Origin: CAZVBR01 sp964625755
GTDB taxonomy: Bacteria > Patescibacteriota > Minisyncoccia > Phycocordibacterales > XYD1-FULL-46-19
Assembly (NCBI GenBank): GCA_964625755.1
Contig: CAZVBR010000005.1
Coordinates: 1 to 32,297, forward strand
DNA length: 32,297 bases
Direction: 5' to 3'
Below are positions 1-8,040 of the stretch, in pieces; position 1 is the stretch's first letter; the number at the start of each line of letters is the position of its first letter. The notes under the pieces were generated by a model, which searched no databases, was not told where the DNA came from, and worked only from the letters and a program-made list of their open reading frames with translations. A program made the translations under genes and the position numbers.

Positions 1-432
1 GAAATGATCCTTGGGGCCCAGCCGGACGGAGCCGCACCTTTGATTTACGCCAACAGGACTGGAGTCGGTCTGGGGACTACGAATCCGCAGGCCCGGTTGG
101 AGGTGGTTGGCAATGTCAGGGCAAGTGATTTTACTGAAACATCCGACCGATCCCTGAAAACTAATATTGTCGGAATCGATAAGGCCTCTGAGAAGGTGGA
201 GCAACTCAATGGTATCTACTTTGACTGGAAGAATTCCGGTGAGACGAGTATTGGTTTGATCGCTCAGGAGGTGGAAGGAGTTTTGCCGGAGATTGTGTCG
301 GAAAACTCGGAAGGGTTAAAGTCTTTAAGTTATAGCAAATTGGTGGCTCTTTTGATTGAAGCTCACAAAGAGCAAGGGCAAAAATTGTCAGAGCTCGAGG
401 AACGATTGGAAATTTTAGAGAGTGGGAGGTGA
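1..432 (+). CDS. Peptidase S74 (intramolecular chaperone) domain protein, C-terminal part
   Basis: This is the C-terminal end of a larger surface or tail-fibre-like protein; the reading frame is open to the window edge, so the true start lies outside. Residues numbered from the first Met (position 4) include TSDRSLKTNI, which carries the Ser47-x4-Lys52 spacing of the S74 Ser-Lys autoprotease dyad. It is followed by the family's usual YFDWKNSG and IGLIAQEVEGVLPEIV blocks and a short C-terminal coiled coil (EEQGQKL-like heptads up to the stop). In known S74 proteins this domain trimerises, helps fold the upstream beta-rich stalk, and then cuts itself off. The stretch before it (RTGVGLGTTNPQARLEV) is typical of the repeat just ahead of S74 domains. 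In candidate-phyla bacteria such proteins are usually cell-surface fibres, but a prophage origin cannot be excluded because the rest of the gene is missing. Confidence 0.85.
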   Translation, partial: EMILGAQPDGAAPLIYANRTGVGLGTTNPQARLEVVGNVRASDFTETSDRSLKTNIVGIDKASEKVEQLNGIYFDWKNSGETSIGLIAQEVEGVLPEIVSENSEGLKSLSYSKLVALLIEAHKEQGQKLSELEERLEILESGR

Positions 433-520
433 TCTCGGTCTGAAAACTCAAGAAAGGTGGTGGCACGAGATGCTTGGCTTATCTTTCGGTGATGAAACTA
501 AATACTGCTTCGCTTTTTGG

Positions 521-550
521 TTGAGAGGCAGATTTAGGTTATTGTAAAAT
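521..550 (+). promoter_or_regulatory. Probable promoter of ridA-ilvA
   Basis: TTGAGA (521-526) and TAAAAT (545-550) are separated by 18 bases and lie 19 bases upstream of the ridA start. No clear terminator separates it from the S74 gene, so read-through is possible. Confidence 0.35.
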
Positions 551-569
551 GAAAACGTTTTAAAGTGAT

Positions 570-950
570 ATGATAGAAATCAATACCCAGAAAGCGCCAA
601 AAGCCTTAGGGGCGTACTCTCAGGCAGTTACCTCGGGGGATTTTGTGTTTTGTTCCGGTCAGATCGGCATTGATCCGGATTCGGGGAGTTTGGTGTCGGA
701 GTCGGTCAAAGAACAAGCCGGGCAAGTTATGGATAATCTAGACAAGGTGCTAGAAGCGGCCGGAGTTAGTCGCAAGCAAGTGGTTAAGGTCGAGATATAT
801 TTAGTTAATATGGAAGATTTTCAAGAGGTTAATGAAGTCTATGCCGAAAAATTCCAGTCTCAACCCAAGCCGGCCCGGATCACGGTCGGGGTGGCAAGTC
901 TTCCCAAACAGGCATTAGTGGAAATGACCTACACGGCTTATAAAGGTTAG
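570..950 (+). CDS. ridA: RidA (YjgF/YER057c/UK114) enamine/imine deaminase
   Basis: RidA hydrolyses reactive enamine/imine intermediates (2-aminocrotonate, 2-aminoacrylate) released by PLP enzymes such as threonine dehydratase, giving 2-oxoacids and ammonia. The 126-residue length is typical. Family marks are visible: GAYSQAV near residue 14 with Tyr16, CSGQIGIDP at 28-36, Arg103 in PARITVGVASLP (the carboxylate-binding arginine) and Glu118 in VEMTYTA. The next gene, ilvA, starts only 2 bases after this stop, so the two are almost certainly co-transcribed. The pairing is functional: IlvA makes the enamine and RidA clears it. No strong Shine-Dalgarno is seen ahead of the ATG. The protein should be a cytosolic trimer by family analogy. 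Confidence 0.95.
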   Translation: MIEINTQKAPKALGAYSQAVTSGDFVFCSGQIGIDPDSGSLVSESVKEQAGQVMDNLDKVLEAAGVSRKQVVKVEIYLVNMEDFQEVNEVYAEKFQSQPKPARITVGVASLPKQALVEMTYTAYKG

Positions 951-952
951 AT

Positions 953-1961
953 ATGAATGATCAAATATCAATTTCGGAGATAGATAAAGCAAAAGACAAT
1001 TTAAGGAGTGTTATCGATCAAACGGAACTACAATGGAGTCGCCGGCTGTCGGAGAAGTATCAGGCAGATATCTATTTAAAAAGAGAGGACCTGCATTTGG
1101 TACGGTCCTATAAAATAAGAGGGGCTTATTATGCCATAAGTTCTCTCGATGAATCACAAAGCAACAAAGGGGTGGTTTGTGCCAGTGCCGGCAATCATGC
1201 CCAAGGAGTGGCCTTTAGTTGTGATCACTTAAAGGTTCCGGGGAAAATATTTATGCCCAAAAATACCCCTAAACANNNNNNNNNNNNNNNNNNNNNNNNN
1301 NNNNNNNNNNNNNNNNNNNNNNNNNNNNNNNNNNNNNNNNNNNNNNNNNNNNNNNNNNNNNNNNNNNNNNNNNNNCGGTCAGCCGGTGACCTTAGAGAAG
1401 ATCGATAAATTTGTTGACGGAGCAGCTGTGAAAACTGTCGGGGGGTTGGCGTTTGATATGGTCAAACAGTATGTTGACGGTCTGACTTTGGTCCCGGAAG
1501 GTCGAATATGTGAGACCATGATCGATCTGTACCAGAACGAAGGAATAGTTCTGGAGCCGGCCGGGGCAATGGCAGTTGCCGGACTGGAGGATCATAAAGA
1601 CGACTTAAAAGGTAAATCGGTAGTATGTCTTTTAAGCGGGGGGAATAATGATATTACCCGTTACCCGGAGATAATGGAAAAAACTTTAATATATCAAGGA
1701 TTGAAGCATTATTTTGTGATCGAATTTTCTCAGCGCCCCGGCGCCTTAAGAGATTACTTGGATAATGCCTTAGGGGAGAGGGATGACATCACTCTCTTTG
1801 AGTATGTTAAAAAGAATAATAAAGAAACCGGTCCGGCCTTAGTGGGTATTGAGTTGACGGATAAAGAGGATCTTGAACCTCTTTTGGATCGAATGGACAG
1901 TATCGGTTTAAATTATAAATTGTTAGAAAAAGACAGCCTGTTGTTTCAGTTCTTCGTCTAA
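953..1961 (+). CDS. ilvA: Threonine ammonia-lyase (biosynthetic, ACT-like C-terminus), interrupted by assembly gap
   Basis: This PLP enzyme converts threonine to 2-oxobutyrate, the first committed step toward isoleucine. Before the gap the protein shows IYLKREDLHLVRSYKIRGAY, in which Lys54 is the PLP lysine, then SAGNHAQGVAFS. After the gap it resumes at GQPVTLEKIDKFVDGAAVK and runs through LVPEGRICETMIDLY, EPAGAMAVAG and the LLSGGNND cofactor loop, ending with an ACT-like regulatory domain (HYFVIEFSQRPGALRDYL...). The order matches the roughly 420-residue Bacillus-type IlvA. The frames before and after the 100 N differ, but if the true missing length is a multiple of three the gene reads straight through. 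About 120 residues, including the expected glycine-rich loop, are missing, so the disruption is an assembly artefact, not a frameshift. It follows ridA by 2 bases. Confidence 0.92.
1276..1375. other. Assembly gap (100 N) inside ilvA
   Basis: There are exactly 100 N, the conventional placeholder for a gap of unknown size. Reading-frame logic and comparison with the IlvA family say the real gap is roughly 350-380 bases and divisible by three. Confidence 0.98.
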
Positions 1962-2040
1962 GTGACTCTGATTCTGAATAACCCGGAAAATCTTACATCC
2001 AAAAAGGTCAAAATCTTACTGATCTCGGAAGTTTTTAAAC

Positions 2041-2069
2041 TTGACTTTTGAAGAGTGTTGCTATATTAT
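2041..2069 (+). promoter_or_regulatory. Promoter of the tetR-RND operon
   Basis: TTGACT (2041-2046) and TATTAT (2064-2069) are separated by 17 bases. The operator palindrome begins at the last base of the -10 box, so repressor binding would block transcription start. Confidence 0.75.
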
Positions 2070-2088
2070 CTACCTACCGTTAGGTAGA
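2069..2088 (+). promoter_or_regulatory. Palindromic operator for the TetR-type repressor
   Basis: TCTACCTA-CCGT-TAGGTAGA is a perfect 8-base inverted repeat around a 4-base centre. It sits between the -10 box and the tetR ATG at 2092. Its size and position fit a TetR dimer site giving autoregulation of the whole tetR-MFP-RND operon. Confidence 0.75.
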
Positions 2089-2091
2089 AAT

Positions 2092-2652
2092 ATGAAAAGT
2101 GACACCAAAAAAGAAGTGATCGAAGTCGCCCGGCATTTGTTCGGTACTCAGGGCTTTAAAAATACCACTATGTCAGATATTGCCCAAGCGGTGGGAGTTC
2201 AGAAGCCGTCTTTGTATTACTTTTTTTCTAGCAAAGAGGATATCTGTGTTACAGTGTTGAACATGGTGCTTAAGGAAGTGATCGAAATATTTCGATCTTT
2301 TTCCGGGGAAGTCGGGCTGGAGGAGTTGCAGGTTATGATCAAAGCGGTGTTGAAGAAAGGCATTAAAGAAGGCGGGTCCGGCATGATGGTTTATCGGGAA
2401 ATGGCGATCAATGCCGATTCGGATCTGATGGCCGAAACTAAAAAACTTTATCAGGCAATGGTCAGGGAATTGGCTGATGTCTTGCACCGGGCCGGGGTCA
2501 GGACTCCTTTTTTTGCGGCTCAGGTCCTGATCGATAGTCAGCAGATGTATTTGATAAGACGGGAGTGTCGAGAAAAGCAGGATTCGGTTGAGAGATATGC
2601 TTTCAAGATGGCTCAATTATTAATAAAGGAAGATAATGAACATGAAGAATAA
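2092..2652 (+). CDS. TetR/AcrR-family transcriptional repressor
   Basis: The 186-residue protein begins MKSDTKKEVIEVARHLFGTQ and has the classic N-terminal TetR helix-turn-helix (TTMSDIAQAVGVQKPSLYYF, then FSSKEDI). The helical C-terminal ligand-binding half is unrelated to well-known regulators that I can name. I chose ATG 2092 over the upstream TTG at 2041 because the TTG is part of the -35 box and the operator lies between them. The end overlaps the start of the membrane-fusion gene by 17 bases, so translation is probably coupled. By position and operator it should repress the downstream RND exporter and itself. The inducing ligand is unknown. Confidence 0.9.
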   Translation: MKSDTKKEVIEVARHLFGTQGFKNTTMSDIAQAVGVQKPSLYYFFSSKEDICVTVLNMVLKEVIEIFRSFSGEVGLEELQVMIKAVLKKGIKEGGSGMMVYREMAINADSDLMAETKKLYQAMVRELADVLHRAGVRTPFFAAQVLIDSQQMYLIRRECREKQDSVERYAFKMAQLLIKEDNEHEE

Positions 2653-4234
2653 TTATTTTGGCATAAAACTAGGTAAATGGTCGGTAGTTTTTGTACTGAT
2701 CGTTTTGTTGCTTTTAGGTGGTTTTAATTATTTATCCGGATCTGAGCCGGCGAAAGAAGGCAAAACTGAAAATGTTGACCGGGTGACTCAAGTTCGGACA
2801 GAAAAGATTGATTCTTTGATGTCAAAGTTGTTTCGGGTCCCGATCAATGGTCGAGTGGAATTAACTGATCAAGTGATCTTAACTCATGAGACCGGAGGGG
2901 AAGTTAGGCAAGTTCTGGTATCAATGGGGGATCAGGTTTCTCAAGGTCAACCTTTAGTTTATTTTGACCGAGAAGAGGCCGAGGATCAGGTGAGGCAGGC
3001 TGAAGCTAATCTTGATGCCGCTTCGGCTCGCTTGGCGGAAATAAAAGCCGGTACTCGAGAAGAAAATATCGAGATGTTGAGAAGTGTTGTCCGGCGGGCG
3101 GAAATATCTTTGGCGGACACCAAACGTGAGACTCAAAAAGCCATAGATCAAGCCAGGGAAGAGTTTTTGAATAATGATTTACAGGCTTATCTAGCAGATC
3201 TCAGCGTCAGGATCCCGGAGTATCAAAATGCCACGCCACCGATGATATCCGGTTTTTATACAGAAGAAGAGAAGGGGGAATATACTGTTTCGGTCTATCG
3301 ATCACAAGCTCAGTCCGGTTACTCCTTTAGTTATGTCGGTCCGGAGGGGCGAGGAGTGGGAAGGGTTGATACCAGAACGCCACAGCCTTTAGGTAAAAGA
3401 GGGTTGTATATTCAATTTCCTGAAGATTTTGCCAGAAATTTAAAAGTTGAATGGAGGATCCCGATACCGAATGAACGAGGAAGAGGCTATGCCTCGGCGA
3501 AAGCGGCGTATCTGAGAGCTTTGGATAACAAGGAATCTAATATCGCTCAAGCCAAAGAGTCTTTAAGGCAGGCCGAAAAAGAATTGGAGTTAGCCTTGGC
3601 GGGTAGTCGAGAAGAGCAAATAATGGCCCAAGAAGCTCAGGTTGAGCAGGCACGAGTGGCAGTAAATACCGCCAAGAGAAGGTCCGGCAAACTGACTGTC
3701 ACAGCACCATTTGCCGGAAGAGTGTCGTCGGTGGGAGCTACAGCCGGGGAATTGATATCTCCGGGGCAGAAATTGTTGAAGTTGGTCGGAGTAGATGGCT
3801 TGAAGTTCAAGGCTTATGTTGGTCCGGGGCGAGCACGAGTTATTTCGATCGGTGACCGGGTGGAGATGGTAGGGGGTCATCACGGGGTGGTGACGGCGGT
3901 CTCACCGGTTCTTGACCCGGAGTCCGGTCAGGTGGAGATCGAGGTAACTCTGCTTGAGGAGTCCGGTCTTATAAGCGGTGAGTTTACCAAGGGGGTGATC
4001 TTAAGCGAGCTTTCAGAAGAGAGGTTATTGGTTCCGTTGTCGGCGGTTAGCGTTACCAGTGCCGGGGAGTCGGTGTTTGTGGTCGAGGGCGGGCGAGTTG
4101 AACGTCGGTCGGTAACTTTGGGCGATGTAATGGGTGATCGGATCGAGGTGATCGAAGGATTTGAAGATATTGAAGCTGTTATCGTCGATGTGTCCGGTAT
4201 TGAAACGGGTCAAAAGGTAGAGATTAAAGATTGA
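2636..4234 (+). CDS. RND efflux membrane-fusion protein (HlyD/AcrA-like) with inserted domain
   Basis: This periplasmic-adaptor-type subunit is anchored by one N-terminal membrane segment (about residues 12-30). It shows a biotinyl-lipoyl-like half (GGEVRQVLVSMGDQVSQGQP, residues 88-106), a long alpha-hairpin, the second lipoyl half (TVTAPFAGRVSSVGATAGEL, about 354-373), then beta-barrel and membrane-proximal regions. At 532 residues it is much longer than the usual 350-400. The surplus is a block of about 110-120 residues (roughly 180-298) inserted where the coiled-coil hairpin should turn; it contains PPMISGFY, SGYSFSYVGPEGRG and FPEDFARNLKVEW. The same block recurs in the MacA-like protein at 16451. 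The stop overlaps the neighbouring RND region by translational coupling. No outer-membrane factor gene is present in the window. Confidence 0.88.
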   Translation: MNMKNNYFGIKLGKWSVVFVLIVLLLLGGFNYLSGSEPAKEGKTENVDRVTQVRTEKIDSLMSKLFRVPINGRVELTDQVILTHETGGEVRQVLVSMGDQVSQGQPLVYFDREEAEDQVRQAEANLDAASARLAEIKAGTREENIEMLRSVVRRAEISLADTKRETQKAIDQAREEFLNNDLQAYLADLSVRIPEYQNATPPMISGFYTEEEKGEYTVSVYRSQAQSGYSFSYVGPEGRGVGRVDTRTPQPLGKRGLYIQFPEDFARNLKVEWRIPIPNERGRGYASAKAAYLRALDNKESNIAQAKESLRQAEKELELALAGSREEQIMAQEAQVEQARVAVNTAKRRSGKLTVTAPFAGRVSSVGATAGELISPGQKLLKLVGVDGLKFKAYVGPGRARVISIGDRVEMVGGHHGVVTAVSPVLDPESGQVEIEVTLLEESGLISGEFTKGVILSELSEERLLVPLSAVSVTSAGESVFVVEGGRVERRSVTLGDVMGDRIEVIEGFEDIEAVIVDVSGIETGQKVEIKD

Positions 4235-4239
4235 TCAAA

Positions 4240-7200
4240 ATGTCAGAGTCTTCCCCAAAACCATTGTCCTTTATTAAATTTTTTATCGATAATTATCGAG
4301 TTACTTATCTCTTGTTGATCGGGATAATTGTTTTTGGTAGTTTGGCTATTTTCCAGATGCCCAAAGAGTCAGCTCCCGAGGTTGATATCCCGGTGATAGT
4401 GGTAACAACTTCTTTACCCGGAGCCGGTTCCGGGAATGTCGAGAGTTTGATCACTGAGCCGATAGAGAATCAGGTTACCGGAATTTCTGAAGTGAGTCGA
4501 ATAGATTCAATGTCCCAACAGGGTATTTCGACCGTTATTGTTCAGTTTGAGGCCTCGGCCGATACCTCAGAGAAGATGGCAGAGGTCAGGGATCGGATCG
4601 ACCGGGCCAGGGCCGGTTTTCCGGGTACGGCCGGAGATCCGATGATCCAACGTATAAGTTTTTCGGACATGCCGATCATGAGATTGGCTTTATCCGGTCC
4701 GTATGATCCGAGTGAACTTAAGATTTATGCGGAAGAATTAAAGACCGAGATCGAATCCATTTCAAATGTCTCGCAGGTGAACATAACCGGGGCGCCGGAG
4801 CGTGAGATCGTGGTTAATTTGAATGAACAAAATTTGCATCGCTTAGGATTATTATCAGGGTCGGTGGTCGGGGCGATATCTCGGACCAATATCGATGCTC
4901 CTCTAGGGGTGATCGAGACTGGAGGCCGGAATTATACTTTGCGTTTTGATGATAGTTTAACGTCGGCTGAAGACCTTCGATCTATTCCGGTCGGAGAAAG
5001 CCGGGGAGTACCGGTGTATCTAAGTGAGGTAGCCGAAGTCAAAGACGGGTTTTCCTCTCTGGGGCAAGTTAATCGGTTTGGTGCCTTTGGCCGCGGTATT
5101 CAGAGTACTGTTTCGTTGCAAATATTTAAAGAGAGCGGTCAAGGGGATATTTTAACTATTTCTGATCGAACTGAAGACAAGATAGAGAACTTAAAGGAAA
5201 CTTATTTTCCAGCCGATATTGGGGTGGAAGTAGTTTCCAGTGACGCGGATATTATCAGATCAGATCTTAATACCCTGATCACCGGCGGACTGCTGACGGT
5301 GATGATCATTATTTTGATCCTGGCTTTGTTTTTGGGGATAAAGGAGGCTTTTTTGGCTAGTTTGGTGGTGCCTTTTTCTTTTTTGATCGCTTTTATTTTT
5401 ATCGAAGGTGTGGGTTTAACGATAAATTTTTTGACTCTATTTTCTTTGATACTGTCTTTGGGTATTTTGGTGGATGCGGCGATCGTTGTCACGGAAAGCA
5501 TTTTTGAAAAAAGAGCTTCGGGGGTTCCCGGGGGTCAGGCGGTTATTGATACCGTAAGTGAATTCCAAGCCCCGCTTATTACTGGCACCTTGACCACGGT
5601 TTTTGTCTTTTTGCCGATGTTGCTGGTTTCCGGGGTAACCGGAGAATTTATTAGAAGTATACCGATCACTGTCTCGGCGGTTTTGTTGGCGGCTTTATTC
5701 GTGGCTTTGGCGGTGGTGACCACTATTGCGGTTCGTTTTTTCAAAAAAGATGACAAGGTCGTTTTGCGGTCCGGGTCTTTAGGGGTCGGTTGTTTGTTTA
5801 AGGATTTTTCCGGTTGGTACCGGAAAAAATTGGAGTGGGTGATATTTCATCGGATCTTCCGTTACAGTTTTTTGGGTCTGATGATCGTCGCTTTTTTTGT
5901 TGTCATGTCTTTTCCGGTGATCGGTTTGGTTTCGGTCAATATGTTCCCATCGCCGGATGCTGATAATATCTTCATTGATCTGCAGGCAGATCCGGGTACT
6001 CCTCTGGAAGAGACCGCTGAGATGGTCGAGCCGATCGAGGAGTATTTGATAAATGATCCCCATGTTAGTTCGTTTCTGACCGTGATCGGTCAAGGCTCAA
6101 GGGCCGGCAGTATAGATATGGACAGTGGGGTGAGTTCTCATGTGGCCGGTATAACCATTACTTTAACCGATGAATCTCGACCGACCAGTCAAGAGATACT
6201 GTCCGATTACCGTTCGAGGTTCAACGGTTTTCCTCGGGCAGAGGTAAGGGTGTCTCAAATGGAAGCCGGTCCGACTGCCGACCAGGCGATTCAGATAAAT
6301 GTTATCGGACCTGATTTGGAAGATCTGGAAATGGCTGCCAGGGAATTGACCGGGCAACTGTCAGAGATCGAGGGGGTTGTAAATGCCGATGACGGAATAA
6401 GCGCCACGGCCGGGGAGTTTTTGATCACCGCCGATCGGGATAAGTTGAGGCGGTACGGTTTAAGTTCGGCTGATCTGGCTGAGTATTTGCGGGGGGCGGT
6501 TTCCGGTCAAGTGGCTACCGATATTCAAGTTTTGGATGATGAGGTGGAGATAAGAGTGTTTTCCGGGCCCGGTCATGATCGGTTTGGGGTTGGCCTGGCT
6601 TCCTTGGTGAGTATAGATGATATTCGGTCTTTATCAATCCAGACTCCACGCGGGGTGGTGGCTCTTGATATGTTTCTGGATGTTAAATTAAAACCGGGTC
6701 GGAGTACTATTAATCGCCGAGACGGGGATCGGGTTATTAGTTTAACATCTGATGTGGCTTCCGGATATAATTCGCCGGAAATAATTACCCGGTTTCAGGA
6801 ATTGGTTGAAGAGAGGGGGTTGCCGGAGGAGGTGGAGTTAAGTTACGGGGGTGAAATAGATGAGATTCAGGAATCGTTTATCGATCTCGGGCGTTCATTG
6901 TTGGTCGGGGTCTTGATGATATTTGCTTTGATGGTGTGGCAGTTTCAATCTTTTCGGCAACCGATATTCGTCTTGGTGACTATTCCGCTTGCGTTGATCG
7001 GAGTATTTTTGGGACTGTCTTTGGTTGGCCAACCATTGTCATTTCCCGGGTTTATCGGGATCATAGCCTTGGCGGGGGTGGTCGTTAATAACGCTATTAT
7101 TTTGATAGATACGGTAAATAAAAGGTATTATTCCGGGGAGAATATTTTTGAGGCGGTAACAAATGGAGCTCAATCAAGATTTCGGCCGGTTATTCTGACC

Positions 7201-7377
7201 GCATTGACCACGGTTTTTGGTTTGATACCTTTGGTATTTGTCAGTCCGGTGTGGGCTCCGGTTGCTTACTCGATAATTTTCGGATTGGTGTTTTCAACGA
7301 TTTTGACTTTGGTGGTGATCCCGATCTTGTTGTATCAATTTCCCAAAGCAGGCAAGGGGTCCGAATCGGAGCAGTAA
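4240..7377 (+). CDS. RND-family efflux permease (AcrB/HAE-like)
   Basis: This is a 1045-residue proton-driven exporter with the duplicated RND fold: a membrane helix at the N-terminus, a large extracytoplasmic loop, six membrane helices, and the same arrangement again. Family features include LPGAGSGNVESLITEPIENQ near the N-terminus, GILVDAAIVVTESIFEKR in TM4, GVVVNNAIILIDTVNKR in TM10 and RPVILTALTTVFGLIPL. The TM4 motif has one Asp where AcrB has Asp-Asp, and TM10 has Asn-Asn where AcrB has the relay lysine, so the proton pathway differs from AcrB as it does in many HAE2/HME-like relatives. I chose ATG 4240 over the TTG at 4231, which overlaps the upstream stop. It is co-transcribed with tetR and the fusion protein. 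The substrate cannot be predicted. Confidence 0.93.
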   Translation: MSESSPKPLSFIKFFIDNYRVTYLLLIGIIVFGSLAIFQMPKESAPEVDIPVIVVTTSLPGAGSGNVESLITEPIENQVTGISEVSRIDSMSQQGISTVIVQFEASADTSEKMAEVRDRIDRARAGFPGTAGDPMIQRISFSDMPIMRLALSGPYDPSELKIYAEELKTEIESISNVSQVNITGAPEREIVVNLNEQNLHRLGLLSGSVVGAISRTNIDAPLGVIETGGRNYTLRFDDSLTSAEDLRSIPVGESRGVPVYLSEVAEVKDGFSSLGQVNRFGAFGRGIQSTVSLQIFKESGQGDILTISDRTEDKIENLKETYFPADIGVEVVSSDADIIRSDLNTLITGGLLTVMIIILILALFLGIKEAFLASLVVPFSFLIAFIFIEGVGLTINFLTLFSLILSLGILVDAAIVVTESIFEKRASGVPGGQAVIDTVSEFQAPLITGTLTTVFVFLPMLLVSGVTGEFIRSIPITVSAVLLAALFVALAVVTTIAVRFFKKDDKVVLRSGSLGVGCLFKDFSGWYRKKLEWVIFHRIFRYSFLGLMIVAFFVVMSFPVIGLVSVNMFPSPDADNIFIDLQADPGTPLEETAEMVEPIEEYLINDPHVSSFLTVIGQGSRAGSIDMDSGVSSHVAGITITLTDESRPTSQEILSDYRSRFNGFPRAEVRVSQMEAGPTADQAIQINVIGPDLEDLEMAARELTGQLSEIEGVVNADDGISATAGEFLITADRDKLRRYGLSSADLAEYLRGAVSGQVATDIQVLDDEVEIRVFSGPGHDRFGVGLASLVSIDDIRSLSIQTPRGVVALDMFLDVKLKPGRSTINRRDGDRVISLTSDVASGYNSPEIITRFQELVEERGLPEEVELSYGGEIDEIQESFIDLGRSLLVGVLMIFALMVWQFQSFRQPIFVLVTIPLALIGVFLGLSLVGQPLSFPGFIGIIALAGVVVNNAIILIDTVNKRYYSGENIFEAVTNGAQSRFRPVILTALTTVFGLIPLVFVSPVWAPVAYSIIFGLVFSTILTLVVIPILLYQFPKAGKGSESEQ

Positions 7378-7396
7378 TGTCGTTTTTTAAAAGATC

Positions 7397-7405
7397 TGTT
7401 ATAAT
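7397..7405 (+). promoter_or_regulatory. Extended -10 promoter ahead of the cupin gene
   Basis: TGTTATAAT is a consensus -10 (7400-7405) with the upstream TGn extension. No convincing -35 box is present. It lies about 40 bases before the cupin ATG. Confidence 0.5.
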
Positions 7406-7443
7406 ATGAGCGAAGATTTTACTAACTAACTATCATTTGGCTT

Positions 7444-7793
7444 ATGAAAGGTTATATCGGGAATATTGAGGAGGTTACATTGGAAAATAATGATTTTCGT
7501 CGGGTTATCTATACCGGTCAACATAGTCAGTTGGTCGTTATGAGTTTAAAACCGGGCGAGGATATCGGAGAAGAAGTCCATGATCTTGATCAATTCATCA
7601 GAATTGAATCAGGTCAGGGGAGAGTGATCTTGGATGGTGCGGAGCACGAGGTTAAAGATGATTTTGCGGTTGTGGTTCCGGCCGGAGCTCGGCATAATGT
7701 CATCAATGACTCCGGTGAGGCCGAGCTTAAGTTGTATACCTTGTATTCACCCCCGGAACATAAAGATAAAGTGGTTCATAGAGATAAAGCGGA
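7444..7793 (+). CDS. Small cupin-domain protein, 3' end lost in assembly gap
   Basis: The visible 116 residues form a single-domain cupin: a first motif (LKPGEDIGEEVHDLDQFIRI with one His and a possible acidic ligand, then ESGQGRVILDG) and a second motif (VVVPAGARHNVINDSGE) with the conserved PxGxxH-N. The tail SPPEHKDKVVHRDKA is common in small bacterial cupins annotated only as cupin-domain proteins. The family binds a metal or a sugar-like ligand, but its activity is unknown. The gene starts about 40 bases after an extended -10 box and is a separate unit from the RND operon. The stop codon is inside or just after the 100-N gap, so the C-terminus cannot be given. Family length suggests only a few to about twenty more residues. 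Confidence 0.85.
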
Positions 7794-7893
7794 NNNNNNN
7801 NNNNNNNNNNNNNNNNNNNNNNNNNNNNNNNNNNNNNNNNNNNNNNNNNNNNNNNNNNNNNNNNNNNNNNNNNNNNNNNNNNNNNNNNNNNNN
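7794..7893. other. Assembly gap (100 N) at the end of the cupin gene
   Basis: There are exactly 100 N, a placeholder of unknown true length. It hides the cupin C-terminus and possibly its terminator. Confidence 0.98.
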
Positions 7894-7901
7894 GAAGGCT
7901 C

Positions 7902-7930
7902 TTGACAAATTTTTTTATTTTTGCTATTAA
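7902..7930 (+). promoter_or_regulatory. Strong promoter upstream of a structured non-coding stretch
   Basis: TTGACA (7902-7907) matches the -35 consensus. TATTAA (7925-7930) follows after 17 bases and has an upstream TG (7922-7923) extension. No start codon lies near the predicted start at about 7937. Confidence 0.65.
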
Positions 7931-7936
7931 TTTAGC

Positions 7937-8010
7937 GACCCTCCCACGTGGGTTTGGACCGGCGAGAGGCACTCCCCATCCTCGATGACCCGGTCCTTAT
8001 TTGTGGTTTT
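7937..8010 (+). ncRNA. Candidate structured small RNA or leader
   Basis: From the predicted start the transcript would first contain CCCACGTGGG (7943-7952, a perfect palindrome). It then has a bulged stem, GGACCGG-CGAG (7956-7966) pairing with CTCG (7981-7984) and CCGGTCC (7990-7996). A GTTTTTT run follows within about ten bases, so this could be an intrinsic terminator. There is no open reading frame of note. I recognise no known RNA family. It could be a free-standing small RNA or a leader of the membrane-protein gene at 8227. Confidence 0.35.
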
Positions 8011-8040
8011 TTGATCGGGAAACGGAAGGAAGAAGGGTTA

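Noticed and set aside
453..470. AAGGTGGTGGCACGAG resembles the T-box antiterminator motif, upstream of ridA-ilvA.
   Set aside because: Only about 20 bases separate it from the S74 gene stop, so there is no room for the stem I and specifier loop, and the motif differs from AGGGTGGNACCGCG at key positions. No terminator follows.
1386..1961. Separate gene starting at GTG 1386.
   Set aside because: It is the second half of ilvA; the start is an artefact of the assembly gap.
2041..2091. TTG at 2041 as the tetR start (203 aa).
   Set aside because: This TTG is the -35 box and the intervening bases contain the -10 and the operator; ATG 2092 fits the TetR N-terminus.
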